64,000 bases of DNA from Streptomyces asoensis. GTDB lineage: Bacteria; Actinomycetota; Actinomycetes; Streptomycetales; Streptomycetaceae. Where the stretch lies: contig NZ_CP049838.1 in NCBI RefSeq assembly GCF_013085465.1, positions 9,486,001-9,550,000 of the forward strand, in the 5' to 3' direction. Every line of letters begins with the position of its first letter. The stretch's first letter is position 1. Under the pieces are notes generated by a model that ran no database searches, had not been told where the DNA came from, and was given only the letters and a program-made list of their open reading frames with translations. Positions 1 through 9,297 of the stretch are shown in pieces. The position numbers and the translations under genes are program-made.

Positions 1-95
1 TTCGGTGGTCCTATGGGGTCGCGGTGCCGTCACGACATGACGGGCGGTACGGCGCGGCCTTCGCGCGCGTGCGACTCGACCGATGGGGAGTGCTC

Positions 96-557
96 ATGTC
101 AGGACAGTTCGAAGCGACGGTGGAGGTCGATCGGGCTGTCGAGGAGGTGTTCGCCTACCTCGCCGACGGACGCAACGATCCGCAGTTCAGCCCCCGTGTG
201 CTCAAGATCGAACGGATTCCCGAGGCCCCGACCACGGTGGGCACCGTCTTCCGGAGCACGGTCAAGGACGCCGGGATGAAGACCGCCAGGGAGTTCCGCA
301 TCACCGCTCTCGAAGCCCCGGTGAAGATCCGCTGGGCCGAGGTCTCGAAGAACACCGTGACGGTGCGTGAAGGCGGTTACGACCTGGAGCCGCTGCCCGG
401 CGGCGGAACCCGGGTCCGTATCTTCAACGTCCTCGAAGGCCACGGGCTGGGCAAGCTCCTCGTCGGCCTGGCGCTCGCCGCCGCCCGCAAGGACGCCCCC
501 GGCTTCGGCGCGCGCATCAAGGCGGCGGCCGAGGCGGCGATCGCGCCGCGTCGATGA
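96..557 (+). CDS. SRPBCC family protein (polyketide cyclase/dehydrase-like)
   Basis: A 153-aa protein with the SRPBCC (START-like) pattern: an opening beta strand (QFEATVEVDR), the helix EEVFAYLADGRN, then alternating strands and a long C-terminal helix. The family binds hydrophobic ligands in a cavity; no ligand can be assigned here. The ATG at 96 is chosen because GGGGAG lies 6 nt upstream and the family fold begins there; the frame is open further upstream but without family-like sequence. No signal peptide is seen, so it should be cytoplasmic. It converges on the small membrane protein gene on the other strand. Confidence 0.8.
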   Translation: MSGQFEATVEVDRAVEEVFAYLADGRNDPQFSPRVLKIERIPEAPTTVGTVFRSTVKDAGMKTAREFRITALEAPVKIRWAEVSKNTVTVREGGYDLEPLPGGGTRVRIFNVLEGHGLGKLLVGLALAAARKDAPGFGARIKAAAEAAIAPRR

Positions 558-558
558 A

Positions 559-604
559 CTGACCGCGTCGCCGGCGCTTACCCGTCCGGGAAAACGCCGG
601 TCAG
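559..604. terminator. Possible weak bidirectional terminator
   Basis: CTGACC at 559-564 pairs with GGTCAG at 599-604 around a GC-rich loop, between the convergent SRPBCC and small membrane protein genes. The stem is only 6 bp and overlaps the stop codon of the minus gene, so this is tentative. Confidence 0.3.
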
Positions 605-774
605 CGGGCAATACGGTGTTTCCTGCCGCCACGGCGGAAGCGAACCGCGACGTAACAGAGATCGGCGAGGAGAACGACAGCGCCGATGATCAGCAGGTAG
701 AACAATCCGTGGACCGCGAATCCGATGATGCCCAGGACGAGGGCCACGAGGATCAGAAACAGAAACAGGTTCAT
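601..774 (-). CDS. Small hydrophobic membrane protein
   Basis: A 57-aa protein made of two closely spaced hydrophobic segments (about residues 2-20 and 24-44) followed by a basic tail rich in Arg and Lys. That predicts a small inner-membrane hairpin with a cytoplasmic tail. Short proteins of this kind are common in Streptomyces and mostly unstudied. The ATG at 774 starts the hydrophobic stretch; an in-frame extension upstream is polar and low-complexity and probably not translated. It lies 25 nt downstream of the PRC-barrel gene on the same strand and may be cotranscribed with it. Confidence 0.7.
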   Translation of the reverse strand: MNLFLFLILVALVLGIIGFAVHGLFYLLIIGAVVLLADLCYVAVRFRRGGRKHRIAR

Positions 775-799
775 CGGCTCTCCCGGCGGCCTCGACGTG

Positions 800-1156
800 T
801 CAGCGGCGGGCGAGGCGTCGCTCGCCGCCGACGCCCGGTGCGTAGTCCAGTTCGTAGTGCGTGAAGACCTTCGATTCCTCCGAGGCATGCAGTTCGCCGT
901 CGAGGTCGATCGACGGGGCCTTCTTCACCGCGTTCTTGTCGTGGGCGACCTTCAGATAGCCCGGACCGACCGTCGCCCCGAGGAGCGGCACGAACACCAG
1001 ACGGCGACGGGTGGGAAGACCGACCGTCACCGTGGCGAAGCAAGGCATGTCGGTCCCGGTGTCCACATAGACCGACTCCAGGACGCCGATCTTGTGCCCC
1101 TGCGGGTCCACCACGTCATGACCGCGCCATTCACGGATATCGCTTGCCTCGAACAT
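800..1156 (-). CDS. PRC-barrel domain protein
   Basis: A 118-aa protein. The N-terminal half (about residues 3-75) has the PRC-barrel pattern: a strand and helix, then DPQGHKIGVLESVYVDT, then a beta-rich stretch ending in FVPLLGA. PRC-barrel proteins often act as adaptors in stress or RNA-processing contexts, but no partner can be inferred. The C-terminal 30 residues contain a Tyr-rich, charged tail. There are no membrane segments. The following gene on this strand is the small membrane protein. Confidence 0.8.
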   Translation of the reverse strand: MFEASDIREWRGHDVVDPQGHKIGVLESVYVDTGTDMPCFATVTVGLPTRRRLVFVPLLGATVGPGYLKVAHDKNAVKKAPSIDLDGELHASEESKVFTHYELDYAPGVGGERRLARR

Positions 1157-1285
1157 GAGCTACCTCCGCAGATGCGGGTACCCGTGTTCGCGTCCCCGAT
1201 GTCATGCGCACACGCCTGCACACGCCACGGCCGCACCTGCGGATGCGTGAACGAGCCGGCGGCGCGAACCTGCGAGTGCTGACTC

Positions 1286-1768
1286 CTACAGCGGGGTTTC
1301 CAACGTCACCGACTTGGCCGCGAAGCCGTTGCGCTCATAGAAGCGGAGGGCGTCGGTGTTGCTCGAATACGCCGTCACCTCCACGAACCTCGCTTCCTTC
1401 CGCTTCGCCCAGGCCGTGAACTCGCGGATCAGGCGCCCACCGATCTGTTCCCGGCGGTGCGCGGGCTGTACGTACATGCTCACCAGCGTGGCGATTCTGA
1501 CCGGCTTCATCGCAGAGGCCTCGGTCAGCACACCCGTGAGATGGCCGACGACCTCGCCGTCTCGATCGGCGACGAGCAGCAGCCGGTCAGGGTCGTCGAT
1601 GCCGTTGGCGAAACGCTGCGGTCCGTGTTCGCGCGGCCAGTCGATGTCGATGCTCGGATCACGGGTTCCCGCGTCCTCGGCGAACAGGGCACGACTGCAC
1701 GCCACAAGACCCTCTACATCCGCGTGCTCCGCGGTGCGGACAACCACCCCATGCAGTTGATCACTCAT
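1286..1768 (-). CDS. GNAT family N-acetyltransferase
   Basis: A 160-aa GNAT protein. The acetyl-CoA motif A is visible as a strand (RIATLVSMYVQPAHR) followed by the pyrophosphate-binding turn RREQIGGRL, and motif B as NTDALRFYERNGF. The substrate is unknown. The start at 1768 gives MSDQLHGVVVRTAEHAD, typical for the family; an in-frame extension to 1888 looks non-coding. No strong Shine-Dalgarno is visible. Confidence 0.85.
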   Translation of the reverse strand: MSDQLHGVVVRTAEHADVEGLVACSRALFAEDAGTRDPSIDIDWPREHGPQRFANGIDDPDRLLLVADRDGEVVGHLTGVLTEASAMKPVRIATLVSMYVQPAHRREQIGGRLIREFTAWAKRKEARFVEVTAYSSNTDALRFYERNGFAAKSVTLETPL

Positions 1769-1836
1769 GGGGCGCGACACTATCGCCCACCACTGACACC
1801 GCCGCCCGGCATCCCGAACGGTCGCAAGCGGTGCGC

Positions 1837-2067
1837 TCACCGACGATCCGGTCCGTGCTCCCACGTCTTCGGGCCGCCGCCTCGCCACTCGATCAGCGCG
1901 GACGACTCGACGTAGGCCTCGTCGGCATCCTCCAACCCGGTCTCCCGGAGGAACTCGGCGACGTCCAGCAGGCCGTACGCCATCCCCAGGAAGTGGTCAC
2001 CGGCACGCACCCGTCGCCCGCCGTCCGCGGCGGGCGGATAGATCACGACGGGGTGCGCAAGGTCCAT
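1837..2067 (-). CDS. Conserved hypothetical small protein
   Basis: A 76-aa protein starting MDLAHPVVIYPPAADGG and ending with an IEWRGGGPKTWE motif. I recognise this pattern as a short protein recurring in Streptomyces, with a strand, a GRRVRAGD turn and a helix (LLDVAEFLRETGLED), but no function is known to me. The longer frame running antisense to the GH16-like gene is a GC-driven extension. The short form is chosen because it alone looks protein-like. Confidence 0.6.
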   Translation of the reverse strand: MDLAHPVVIYPPAADGGRRVRAGDHFLGMAYGLLDVAEFLRETGLEDADEAYVESSALIEWRGGGPKTWEHGPDRR

Positions 2068-2283
2068 GCCCACAGCGTGCGCCCTGCGCCGAGCGAGCGC
2101 ATGCGGACCAATGGCAGAGCGGGCGAGCCCGATGCGGACGCCGTCCCTGTCCGCGCACCGCGCGTGCTCTACGCCGAACGGGTGAATCGCGAGTCGCGCG
2201 AATTCGGGCACCGCATGGCCGGGGCTGCCCTGGGGAGAAATCCGGCATGTGATGCCGTACCCGGCGACAGAGGGAGCCCGCGG

Positions 2284-2955
2284 GTGAGCGCAGTCGTCTT
2301 CACAGCTGATTTCTCCTCTGACCGTCAGTGGGTGGCGGGCCGTTCCTGGGCCTATCCCGACGGCGGCCCCACCAACCCCGGCGACAACAAACTGGACCAC
2401 CTCACGGCCGACCCCTCGTACTCCCGCACCGGCACGTTCCGCGCCACGCGCAGAGCCGACGGACTGTGGGACGCGGGCCTGTTGACGACAGAAGAGAGTG
2501 CCGAGGGCTTCATGGTCCGTACCGGAGACCGCCTCGACACCCGGGTGCGCCTGCCCACCGGCTCGGGTTCCTGGCCGGCGATCTGGACCTGGCGGGACGG
2601 GGGCAACGAGGTGGACGTGTTCGAGTACCACCCGGACAACCCCGACCTGCTGGAGTTGAGCAACCACGTGCGGGAGGGACACAGTTACGTGCGCGACGAA
2701 GCCGTCCGCCCCGGTGGCGTCATCGATGTGAGCGTGACGTTCGGCAGGCGCAGCGTGGTCTGGTCGCTGAACGGGGAGCGGGTCTTCGCCGACGGACGGG
2801 GTGTCGGGTCCTCCTGGCACGCCTACCTCATCGTCAACCTCTCGGTGTGCGCGGGCCGTTACCACCCGCCTCCCGACGATGCCACCACCGAGTTGTCGTA
2901 CGAGGTGGAGAGCCTGGTGGTGCGCCGTGCGGTGCACCGGGACTCCGGCTCCTGA
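2284..2955 (+). CDS. GH16-like concanavalin-fold protein, possible beta-glucanase
   Basis: A 223-aa protein with the GH16 (laminarinase/licheninase clan) signature. The segment GSWPAIWTW is followed by the active-site motif EVDVFE, placing the nucleophile at E109, D111 in the helper position and the acid/base at E114. Aromatic residues around 98-103 would line the cleft. Its length matches a bare catalytic domain. The GTG start is chosen because the family-like sequence begins there; the upstream in-frame extension is not protein-like. No signal peptide is visible, which is unusual for GH16 enzymes, so it may be cytoplasmic or a non-secreted relative. Confidence 0.65.
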   Translation: MSAVVFTADFSSDRQWVAGRSWAYPDGGPTNPGDNKLDHLTADPSYSRTGTFRATRRADGLWDAGLLTTEESAEGFMVRTGDRLDTRVRLPTGSGSWPAIWTWRDGGNEVDVFEYHPDNPDLLELSNHVREGHSYVRDEAVRPGGVIDVSVTFGRRSVVWSLNGERVFADGRGVGSSWHAYLIVNLSVCAGRYHPPPDDATTELSYEVESLVVRRAVHRDSGS

Positions 2956-3049
2956 CGGCGGACGGTAATCCGGGTGCCGTGGGGTAGAGGGACGTCGATC
3001 GGCCCCTCACCGTGGTGGCCGGATGTCTCCCGTCGAGAAGGAGCCGAGC

Positions 3050-3475
3050 ATGACCGACGAGGCCTACCTGTTTCTGCTGGACGACGCCGCCGTGGCGCTC
3101 GGGGTGGCTCCGGCCGCCGTCGGTGACCTCGCCTGCATGGAGACCACGGCGGTACGCGCGTGGCTGGACGCTCAGGGAAGCACGGCGACGTCCCCCCGTC
3201 TGCGACTCGTGCCGCCGGAGGAGAGGACGGCCGTTCCCGAGGGAGCGGAACGGCTGCCGGTCCCACTGAACGAGGAGGAACTGAGCCGTGTGCGCCATCA
3301 CATGGCGCCGGCGACGCATGCCCGGGTCGAGGAGGAACTGCTCGCCTACCGCGACTGCGCCGACGGCAGGGACGATCTGATCGGTCGGGCGCTGGCCGTC
3401 GGCGTGCCGCCGCACCGCATCGTGGAACTGACCGGTGTGGATCCCGCGACCGTGACCGCAGCGGCAGGGCGATGA
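3050..3475 (+). CDS. Hypothetical protein with helix-turn-helix-like segments
   Basis: A 141-aa acidic protein with a good ribosome binding site (GAAGGAG, 7 nt before the ATG). Two stretches (about 10-40, AAVALGVAPAAVGDL; and about 110-138, GRALAVGVPPHRIVELTGV) resemble helix-turn-helix units in which a conserved Gly-Val marks the turn. I recognise no named family. It could be a small DNA-binding or adaptor protein. It lies alone between the GH16-like gene and the TetR gene. Confidence 0.55.
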   Translation: MTDEAYLFLLDDAAVALGVAPAAVGDLACMETTAVRAWLDAQGSTATSPRLRLVPPEERTAVPEGAERLPVPLNEEELSRVRHHMAPATHARVEEELLAYRDCADGRDDLIGRALAVGVPPHRIVELTGVDPATVTAAAGR

Positions 3476-3543
3476 ACACGGCGGAGGCAACCCAGGCCGA
3501 CGCGAGTCCCCGACACGCGCGGCGCGTCGAGCGACCCAGTTTA

Positions 3544-3563
3544 TAGGTAGACTGACCTACCTA
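3544..3563. promoter_or_regulatory. Probable TetR operator
   Basis: TAGGTAG and CTACCTA form perfect 7-bp arms around a 6-nt centre, ending 19 nt before the TetR ATG. TetR proteins usually bind such palindromes at their own promoter, so autoregulation of the tetR-eamA pair is likely. Confidence 0.6.
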
Positions 3564-3582
3564 AAACCTGGGAGGGAACGGA

Positions 3583-4203
3583 ATGAGTGACACCCCCGCC
3601 GCCGCGCCGAGACCCGGCAAGGGACCCGGGAAGGGACCCGGCAAGGCGCGCACGCGACTGCTGGCCGCCGCCGCGCGCCGCTTCTACGCGGACGGCGTGT
3701 CGGCGACGGGGATCGACACGATCACCGCCGAGGCGGGCGTGGCGAAGATGAGCCTGTACAACAACTTCTCCTCGAAGGCCGACCTGGTGATGGCCTACCT
3801 CGATGCGCGGCACGAGGAGTGGCTGGGCCTGTACCGGCGGCGGCTCGAGGAAGCCCGGGACGGTCGCGGCGGCGTACTGGCCGTCTTCGACGCGTACGCC
3901 GATCACGCCGCCTTCGCCTACGAGCACGGCTTTCGGGGGTGCGGGCTGCTGAACGCGGCCGCCGAACTGCCCGCCGGGCACGAGGGCCGTGACGTGGTGC
4001 GCCGGCACAAGGAGGAAGTCGAGTCCCTGCTCTGCGGGCATCTCGGGGAAGTGCTGCCCGACCGGCCCGAGGAGGCCGACGCGCTGGCGGAGCAGCTGTC
4101 GTTCCTGCTGGAGGGCGCGATGGCGCGGGCCGGCCTGGAGGGCGCGGGTACGCGGCTGGAGCATGCGCGGACCATGGCGGCGAACCTGCTGGACCGGCTG
4201 TGA
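3583..4203 (+). CDS. TetR family transcriptional regulator
   Basis: A 206-aa TetR-type repressor. The N-terminal DNA-binding domain spans about residues 22-70 (TRLLAAAARRFYADG, then the recognition helix region AKMSLYNNFSSKADL). The C-terminal ligand domain begins near residue 80 and resembles the TetR_C group found with small-molecule exporters. Residues 9-20 are a Gly/Lys/Pro-rich extension. A near-perfect palindrome lies just upstream. The stop overlaps the start of the exporter gene (GTGA), so the two are translationally coupled and this regulator most likely controls that transporter. The inducer is unknown. Confidence 0.88.
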   Translation: MSDTPAAAPRPGKGPGKGPGKARTRLLAAAARRFYADGVSATGIDTITAEAGVAKMSLYNNFSSKADLVMAYLDARHEEWLGLYRRRLEEARDGRGGVLAVFDAYADHAAFAYEHGFRGCGLLNAAAELPAGHEGRDVVRRHKEEVESLLCGHLGEVLPDRPEEADALAEQLSFLLEGAMARAGLEGAGTRLEHARTMAANLLDRL

Positions 4204-5231
4204 CGCGGCCCACCGGACCTGTGAGCGGCTCGGTGGGCGTGGGCTCGCTGTGCGTGCTCGTGGCGTCGGTGCTGTGGGGCACCACGGGCACCGCCGCGAC
4301 CTTCGCCCCAGCCGTGGGACCCCTCGCGATCGGGGCCGCCGCCATGGGCCTGGGCGGACTCCTCCAAGCCCTCGTCGCCGCCCCGCGTATCGCACGGGAG
4401 ATGTCCGCGCTGCGCGCGCAGCGCGGGGTGGTCGTGCTCGGCGCGCTGGCGGTGGGGGCCTACCCGCTGGCGTTCTACACCGCCATGCACCTGGCCGGGG
4501 TCGCCGCCGGCACCGTGGTGTCGATCGGCTCGGCCCCCCTCGCGTCGGCGGTGATCGAACGCGTGGTGGACAAACGCCGTCTGACGCGCCGTTGGATGAC
4601 CGGCGCCGCTCTGGGCCTGTCCGGCACCGTTCTGCTGTGCCTGGCCGAAGCGGCCCAGGCGCATTCCGGTCCCGGGGCCCATTCGGTGCGGACGACCGTG
4701 CTCGGCGTGGGGCTGGGGCTGGTGGCCGGCTTCACCTACGCCCTGTACTCCTGGGCGGCCCATCGCCTGATCAGCGGCGGAGTCAGCTCCGGCGCGGCCA
4801 TGGGTGCCGTCTTCGGGCTGGGCGGCCTGCTGCTTCTGCCCGTGCTGCTGGCCACCGGCGCCCCGCTGTTCGGCTCCTGGTCCAACGCGGCCGTCGGCAC
4901 CTATATGGCCCTGGTCCCCATGTTCACCGGGTACGTCCTGTTCGGCTGGGGCCTCGCACACGTCCCGGCGAGCACCGCGACCACGCTCTCGCTGCTGGAA
5001 CCCGCCGTCGCCGCCGTGCTCGCCGTACTGGTCGTCGGGGAACGCCTGCCCCCGCTCGGCTGGACCGGCATCGCCCTGGTCGTCGGCTGTCTCGCCGTAC
5101 TCACCACACCGACCCGTACCGCCCCACCGACCCGTACCTCACCACGGGCCCTTGTATCCGAGGCCGAGCCGGGGGAGAGGGCCGAGTCGCCGGAGAAGGC
5201 GACGCCGGCGCGTCACCCGGCGGAGTGGTGA
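4200..5231 (+). CDS. EamA family (DMT superfamily) transporter
   Basis: A 343-aa inner-membrane protein with about ten hydrophobic segments arranged as two EamA repeats (about residues 12-145 and 160-300). Characteristic elements include VLWGTTGTAATFAP near the N-terminus and LEPAVAAVLAVLVVGERL near the end of the second repeat. DMT proteins export metabolites or drugs; the substrate here is unknown. It is coupled to the TetR gene by a 4-nt overlap. Its 3' end overlaps the convergent aldo/keto reductase gene by 19 nt. The last 40 residues are a charged cytoplasmic tail. Confidence 0.88.
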   Translation: MTRPTGPVSGSVGVGSLCVLVASVLWGTTGTAATFAPAVGPLAIGAAAMGLGGLLQALVAAPRIAREMSALRAQRGVVVLGALAVGAYPLAFYTAMHLAGVAAGTVVSIGSAPLASAVIERVVDKRRLTRRWMTGAALGLSGTVLLCLAEAAQAHSGPGAHSVRTTVLGVGLGLVAGFTYALYSWAAHRLISGGVSSGAAMGAVFGLGGLLLLPVLLATGAPLFGSWSNAAVGTYMALVPMFTGYVLFGWGLAHVPASTATTLSLLEPAVAAVLAVLVVGERLPPLGWTGIALVVGCLAVLTTPTRTAPPTRTSPRALVSEAEPGERAESPEKATPARHPAEW

Positions 5232-6211
5232 GGCGTAGGGGTAGGGGTGTTCGGGGCCAGCAGCCCCTCCGTGCGCAAGTCGTCCCAGAGGGCCGGCGGG
5301 ACGGGGCGCCGCAGCTGCTCCACCGTGTCGAGCACCTCCTGCGCGGAGCGCGCGCCGGTGAGGACGCTCGCCACCGCCCGGTGGCCGAGCGGGAAGTGCA
5401 GGGCTGCGGCGCGCAGAGGCACCCCGTGCCGCTCCGTGACCGCCTTCAGCCGCAGCGCCCGGGCCACTACGACATCCGGCGCCGGCGCGTAGTCGTACGT
5501 GGCTCCGGGCTTCGGATCGCTGAGCAGCCCCGAGTTGAGGACGCCGCCGATGACGACGCTCTTGCCGCGGGCGGCCGCCTCGGACAGTGGTCCGGCGAGC
5601 CCCTCCTGTTCCAGGAGGGTGTAGCGGCCGGCCAGCAGGACGACGTCGATGTCGGTCTCGCGCAGGAAGCGGGCGGGGAGCCCGCACCGGTTCATGCCGA
5701 TGCCGATCGCCCGCACGACACCTTCGTCCCGCAGGCGCTCCAGTGCCGGATAGGCCTCGTCGAGCGCCTGCTCGGCGTGGTCGTCGGGGTCGTGCAGCAG
5801 GGCGATGTCCACCCGATCCAGGCCCAGGCGGTTCAGGCTGGCGTCCAGGGAGCGCAGGACTCCGTCGGCGCTGAAGTCCCACACCCGGCGGTGCGTGGCC
5901 GGGACGGCGAAGCCGTTGGCCAGGTCGTCGCCGTCGGCGTCGTCGGGCACGAGCAGCCGTCCCACCTTGGTGGAGACGGTGTACGCGGCACGGGGCCTTC
6001 CGCGCAGCGCCGCGCCGAGCCGTCGCTCGGACAGTCCGAGTCCGTAGTGGGGTGCCGTGTCGAAGGTGCGGATGCCTGCCTCCCAGGCGGCCTCCACGGC
6101 GGCGACGGCGGCGTCCTCGCTGATCGGGCGGTAGAGGTTGCCGATGCCCGCGGCGCCGAACGCCAGTTGGGTGACCTGGACCCCGGTGCCACCGAGCCGC
6201 CCGGTTCTCAT
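5213..6211 (-). CDS. Aldo/keto reductase, probable L-fucose dehydrogenase (D-threo-aldose 1-dehydrogenase type)
   Basis: A 332-aa NAD(P)-dependent aldo/keto reductase. The catalytic set is visible: Asp and Tyr in TFDTAPHYGLGLSE, Lys in VSTKVGRLL and His in IALLHDPDD. The sequence resembles the D-threo-aldose (L-fucose) dehydrogenase subgroup, which oxidises the sugar at C1 to the lactone. That would be the first step of oxidative L-fucose breakdown. It is the last gene of an operon whose other members match later steps of that pathway, and its start overlaps the SDR stop by 4 nt. No lactonase gene lies in the operon. Substrate assignment rests mainly on the context. Confidence 0.82.
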   Translation of the reverse strand: MRTGRLGGTGVQVTQLAFGAAGIGNLYRPISEDAAVAAVEAAWEAGIRTFDTAPHYGLGLSERRLGAALRGRPRAAYTVSTKVGRLLVPDDADGDDLANGFAVPATHRRVWDFSADGVLRSLDASLNRLGLDRVDIALLHDPDDHAEQALDEAYPALERLRDEGVVRAIGIGMNRCGLPARFLRETDIDVVLLAGRYTLLEQEGLAGPLSEAAARGKSVVIGGVLNSGLLSDPKPGATYDYAPAPDVVVARALRLKAVTERHGVPLRAAALHFPLGHRAVASVLTGARSAQEVLDTVEQLRRPVPPALWDDLRTEGLLAPNTPTPTPHHSAG

Positions 6212-6966
6212 GACCCGGCGGCCGGGCGGAGCCGGAGTCCCTGCATACCTCCGTCGACGGCCAGAGCGGTGCCGGTCACGCTGGCGGCGGCGGGACTCGC
6301 GAGATGGACGATGGCGGCGGCGACCTCGTCCGCGGTGACCAGACGGCCCATCGGCTGCCGGGCGTGGAGAGCCGCGCGTTCGGCCTCGGGATCGTCGGCG
6401 GCATCCAGCAGCCGGGCCACCCAGGGGGTGTCGGCGGTGCCGGGGTTGACGCAGTTGACGCGGATGCCCTCGCGGACGTGGTCGGCGGCCATCGCCAGGG
6501 TCAGCGACAGCACGGCGCCCTTGCCGGCGGAGTACAGGGCGCGTTGCGGCAGGCCCGCCGTGGCGGCGATCGAGCAGGTGTTGACCACGGCGGCGTGGGA
6601 CGAGCGCCGCAGATACGGCAGGGCCGCACGGGTCGTGCGCACCATGCCGATCACATTGACGTCGAGGACGTGGTGCCACTGCTCGTCGGAGTTGTCCTCG
6701 ACGGTTCCGGCGGCGCCGATACCCGCGTTGTTGACGAGGATGTCCAGGCCGCCGAACCGCCCGGCAGCTTCCTCGATCGCGGCCCGCACCGAGGCGTCGT
6801 CCGTGACGTCGGCCTTGAGCGCGAGCAACGGCTGTGGCACCCCGGCGGGCTCCCGGTCGAGTACGGCGACCGCGGCGCCCTGCTCGGCCAGCAGCCTGGC
6901 CGTGGCCAGTCCGATGCCGGACGCGCCGCCGGTCACGACGGCCGTGAGACCTGAAAGGCCGGTCAT
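6208..6966 (-). CDS. Short-chain dehydrogenase, probable 2-keto-3-deoxy-L-fuconate dehydrogenase
   Basis: A 252-aa classical SDR. It has the cofactor motif TGGASGIG (residues 12-19), the NNAG motif, and a catalytic Ser-Tyr-Lys set in SIAATAG and YSAGK. An acidic residue after the second strand (VLDRE) suggests a preference for NAD. In the known fucose pathway this enzyme oxidises the 4-hydroxyl of 2-keto-3-deoxy-L-fuconate, giving 2,4-diketo-3-deoxy-L-fuconate. The position between the fuconate dehydratase and the fucose dehydrogenase, with ATGA-type overlaps on both sides, supports that role. Sequence alone cannot separate it from other SDRs. Confidence 0.82.
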   Translation of the reverse strand: MTGLSGLTAVVTGGASGIGLATARLLAEQGAAVAVLDREPAGVPQPLLALKADVTDDASVRAAIEEAAGRFGGLDILVNNAGIGAAGTVEDNSDEQWHHVLDVNVIGMVRTTRAALPYLRRSSHAAVVNTCSIAATAGLPQRALYSAGKGAVLSLTLAMAADHVREGIRVNCVNPGTADTPWVARLLDAADDPEAERAALHARQPMGRLVTADEVAAAIVHLASPAAASVTGTALAVDGGMQGLRLRPAAGS

Positions 6967-8315
6967 GAGGTCTTGTCCCCTTCGGCGAGGTCGGCGGCCC
7001 AGAAGGTGCCGTCGGGGTAGCGGTACTCGGTGAGGGACCCGGGGTGCATCGCGGCGGAGAAGCCGGGGGAGAGTGGCGCGGTGTAGTGGCCGTCGCGGAT
7101 CACCACCGGTGCGAGGAAGTGTTCGTGGAGGTGGTCGACGTACTCGATGACCCGGTTCTCGGTGGTGCCGGACACGGCCAGGTAGTCGAACATCGACAGG
7201 TGCTGCACCAGCTCGCACAGCCCCACACCGCCGGCGTGCGGGCACACCGGCACGCCGAACTTCGCGGCCAGCAGCAGGATCGCCAGGTTCTCGTTGACGC
7301 CGCCGACGCGAGCGGCGTCGATCTGGAGGACGTCGATGGCGCCGGCCTGGAGCAGTTGCTTGAAGACGATGCGGTTCTGGACGTGTTCGCCGGTGGCGAC
7401 CTTCACGGGCGAGACGCCCTCGCGCACGGCCGCGTGGCCGAGGATGTCGTCCGGACTCGTGGGCTCCTCGATCCAGTACGGGTCGAACTCCCCGAGGGCC
7501 CGGACCCACTCGATCCCCTCGCCGACGTTCCAGCGCTGGTTGGCGTCGATGGCGATGCGAATGCCGTCACCGACGGCGGCGCGGGCGGTGCGCAGCCGCC
7601 GGATGTCGTCCGCCAGGTCGGCTCCGACCTTGAGCTTGATCTGGGTGAAGCCGTCGGCGACCGCTTCCTTGGCGAGCCGGGTGAGCTTCTCGTCGGAGTA
7701 GCCGAGCCAGCCCGGCGAGGTGGTGTACCCGGGATAGCCCCGCTCCAGCAGGACCGCCTCGCGCTCGGCGAGCCCGGCTCGCCCGTCCCGCAGCAGGGTC
7801 AGGGCGTCCTCGGGGGTGAGGGCGTCGGCGATGTAGCGGAAGTCGACCTGGGAGACCAGCCACTCGGGGTCGGCGTGGGCGAGCAGACGCCACAGTGGCT
7901 GCCCGGCCCGCTTGGCGGTGAGGTCCCACACCGCGTTCACCACCGCCCCGATCGCCATATGCATGACCCCCTTCTCGGGGCCGAGCCAGCGCAACTGGCT
8001 GTCGCCGATCAGATCGCGGTTGAGCGATCCCGGATCGGCGCACAGCTCCTCGACGGAACGTCCCAGGAGATGAGGGCGCAGGGCGCCGATCGCCGCGACC
8101 TGGACGTCGTTGCCGCGCCCGATCGTGAACGTGAAGCCGTGGCCCTCGAGCCCGTCCCCGGCGTCGGTGCGCAGCACCACATAGGCGGCGGAGTAGTCGG
8201 GGTCCGGGTTCATCGCGTCGGAGCCGTCCAGTTCCCGGGAGGTGGGGAAGCGGATGTCGTGTGTGTCGACCGAGATGATCCGGGCGGGAGTCGCAGACAA
8301 GGGGGTGCCTTTCAC
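6963..8315 (-). CDS. fucD: L-fuconate dehydratase (enolase superfamily)
   Basis: A 450-aa enolase-superfamily enzyme, very similar as I recall it to Xanthomonas campestris FucD. Shared blocks include [20 protein letters not shown] near the N-terminus and the [14 protein letters not shown] segment. The catalytic set aligns with FucD at a constant offset of 9: the KxK lysines at 227 and 229, metal ligands D257, E283 and E310, and H360. It removes water from L-fuconate to give 2-keto-3-deoxy-L-fuconate and needs Mg2+. The GTG start overlaps the upstream stop (GTGA). This is the most secure functional anchor of the locus. Confidence 0.94.
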   Translation of the reverse strand: MKGTPLSATPARIISVDTHDIRFPTSRELDGSDAMNPDPDYSAAYVVLRTDAGDGLEGHGFTFTIGRGNDVQVAAIGALRPHLLGRSVEELCADPGSLNRDLIGDSQLRWLGPEKGVMHMAIGAVVNAVWDLTAKRAGQPLWRLLAHADPEWLVSQVDFRYIADALTPEDALTLLRDGRAGLAEREAVLLERGYPGYTTSPGWLGYSDEKLTRLAKEAVADGFTQIKLKVGADLADDIRRLRTARAAVGDGIRIAIDANQRWNVGEGIEWVRALGEFDPYWIEEPTSPDDILGHAAVREGVSPVKVATGEHVQNRIVFKQLLQAGAIDVLQIDAARVGGVNENLAILLLAAKFGVPVCPHAGGVGLCELVQHLSMFDYLAVSGTTENRVIEYVDHLHEHFLAPVVIRDGHYTAPLSPGFSAAMHPGSLTEYRYPDGTFWAADLAEGDKTS

Positions 8316-9163
8316 GCTTGGCCGAAGGTCTGCCGCTGGCCGCCGAGCCCGTCGATCTCGAGCTCGACGGTGTCGCCGGGACGGAGGTAGGGAGTGCCGG
8401 GCAGGCCGAGGGCCACACCCGCGGGCGTACCCGTGTTGATCACGTCACCCGGCTCCAGAACCATGTACTGGCTCAGGTACGACACGAGGTGGTGGACCGG
8501 GAAGATCATGTCGCGGGTGTGGCCGTGCTGGCGCTTGACGCCGTTGACGGTCAGCCGGAGTCCCAGGTCCTGCGGGTCGGCGACCTCGTCGGCGGTGACC
8601 AGCCACGGGCCGAGCGGGTTGAAGGTCTCGCAGGACTTGCCGAGATCCCACTGCGGCGAGTACTCGAGCTGGAACTCCCGCTCGGAGACGTCGTGGCTGA
8701 CCGCGTACCCCGCGATCACCTCAGGCGCTTCCTCGGGACCCGCCAGATAGCGGGCGCGCCGTCCGATGACGACCGCGAGTTCGACCTCCCAGTCGGTCTT
8801 CCGTGAGCCGCGCGGGACCAGCACCTCGTCATAGGGGCCGACGACGGTGCCCGGGTCCTTCATGAAGACGACCGGACGGGCCGGGATCGCGGCCCCGGTC
8901 TCGGCGGCGTGGTCACGGTAGTTCAGACCGACGCAGACGATCTTCCCCGGCCGGGCGACGGGTGCGCCGACGCGCAGGCCTTCCGCGTCGAGCTCCGGCA
9001 GAGCGCCTGCCTCGACCGCCGCCCGCGCCCGGTCGACACCGCCCGAGGAGAGAAAGGCGCCGTCGATCTCGGGGGTCACCGGGCTCAGGTCCAGCAGTCG
9101 GTCGTCGTCGACGCGGACCGCGGGCCGCTCCTCTCCCGGGGGACCGACGCGTAGCAGTTTCAC
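8312..9163 (-). CDS. Fumarylacetoacetate hydrolase family, probable 2,4-diketo-3-deoxy-L-fuconate hydrolase
   Basis: A 283-aa FAH-family hydrolase. Visible family blocks are [17 protein letters not shown] (about 67-83), [11 protein letters not shown] with two metal-binding acids, and [11 protein letters not shown] near the C-terminus. In the oxidative L-fucose pathway this family cleaves 2,4-diketo-3-deoxy-L-fuconate to pyruvate and L-lactate. It is the first gene of the minus-strand catabolic operon, with GGGAG upstream of its GTG start. A promoter and a repeated operator-like motif lie 130-210 nt upstream. Related FAH enzymes serve other aromatic or sugar pathways, so the substrate is taken from the operon. 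Confidence 0.85.
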   Translation of the reverse strand: MKLLRVGPPGEERPAVRVDDDRLLDLSPVTPEIDGAFLSSGGVDRARAAVEAGALPELDAEGLRVGAPVARPGKIVCVGLNYRDHAAETGAAIPARPVVFMKDPGTVVGPYDEVLVPRGSRKTDWEVELAVVIGRRARYLAGPEEAPEVIAGYAVSHDVSEREFQLEYSPQWDLGKSCETFNPLGPWLVTADEVADPQDLGLRLTVNGVKRQHGHTRDMIFPVHHLVSYLSQYMVLEPGDVINTGTPAGVALGLPGTPYLRPGDTVELEIDGLGGQRQTFGQA

Positions 9164-9297
9164 TGAGCAACTCCCTTGCCATGGGTGCTTCGTCCGCGAG
9201 TGCGCTCCCCGTGCCGCGAAGAGCCGCCGGGCGAGCCGGGCCGGCCTCTTCGCGCAGGTCACCGGCCGGATCACGCGCACGGACTGGACTCGACCGC

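Noticed and set aside
1831..2283. N-terminal extension of the GH16-like gene
   Set aside because: The extension is not protein-like and overlaps a convincing small gene on the other strand. The GH16-like fold starts at 2284.
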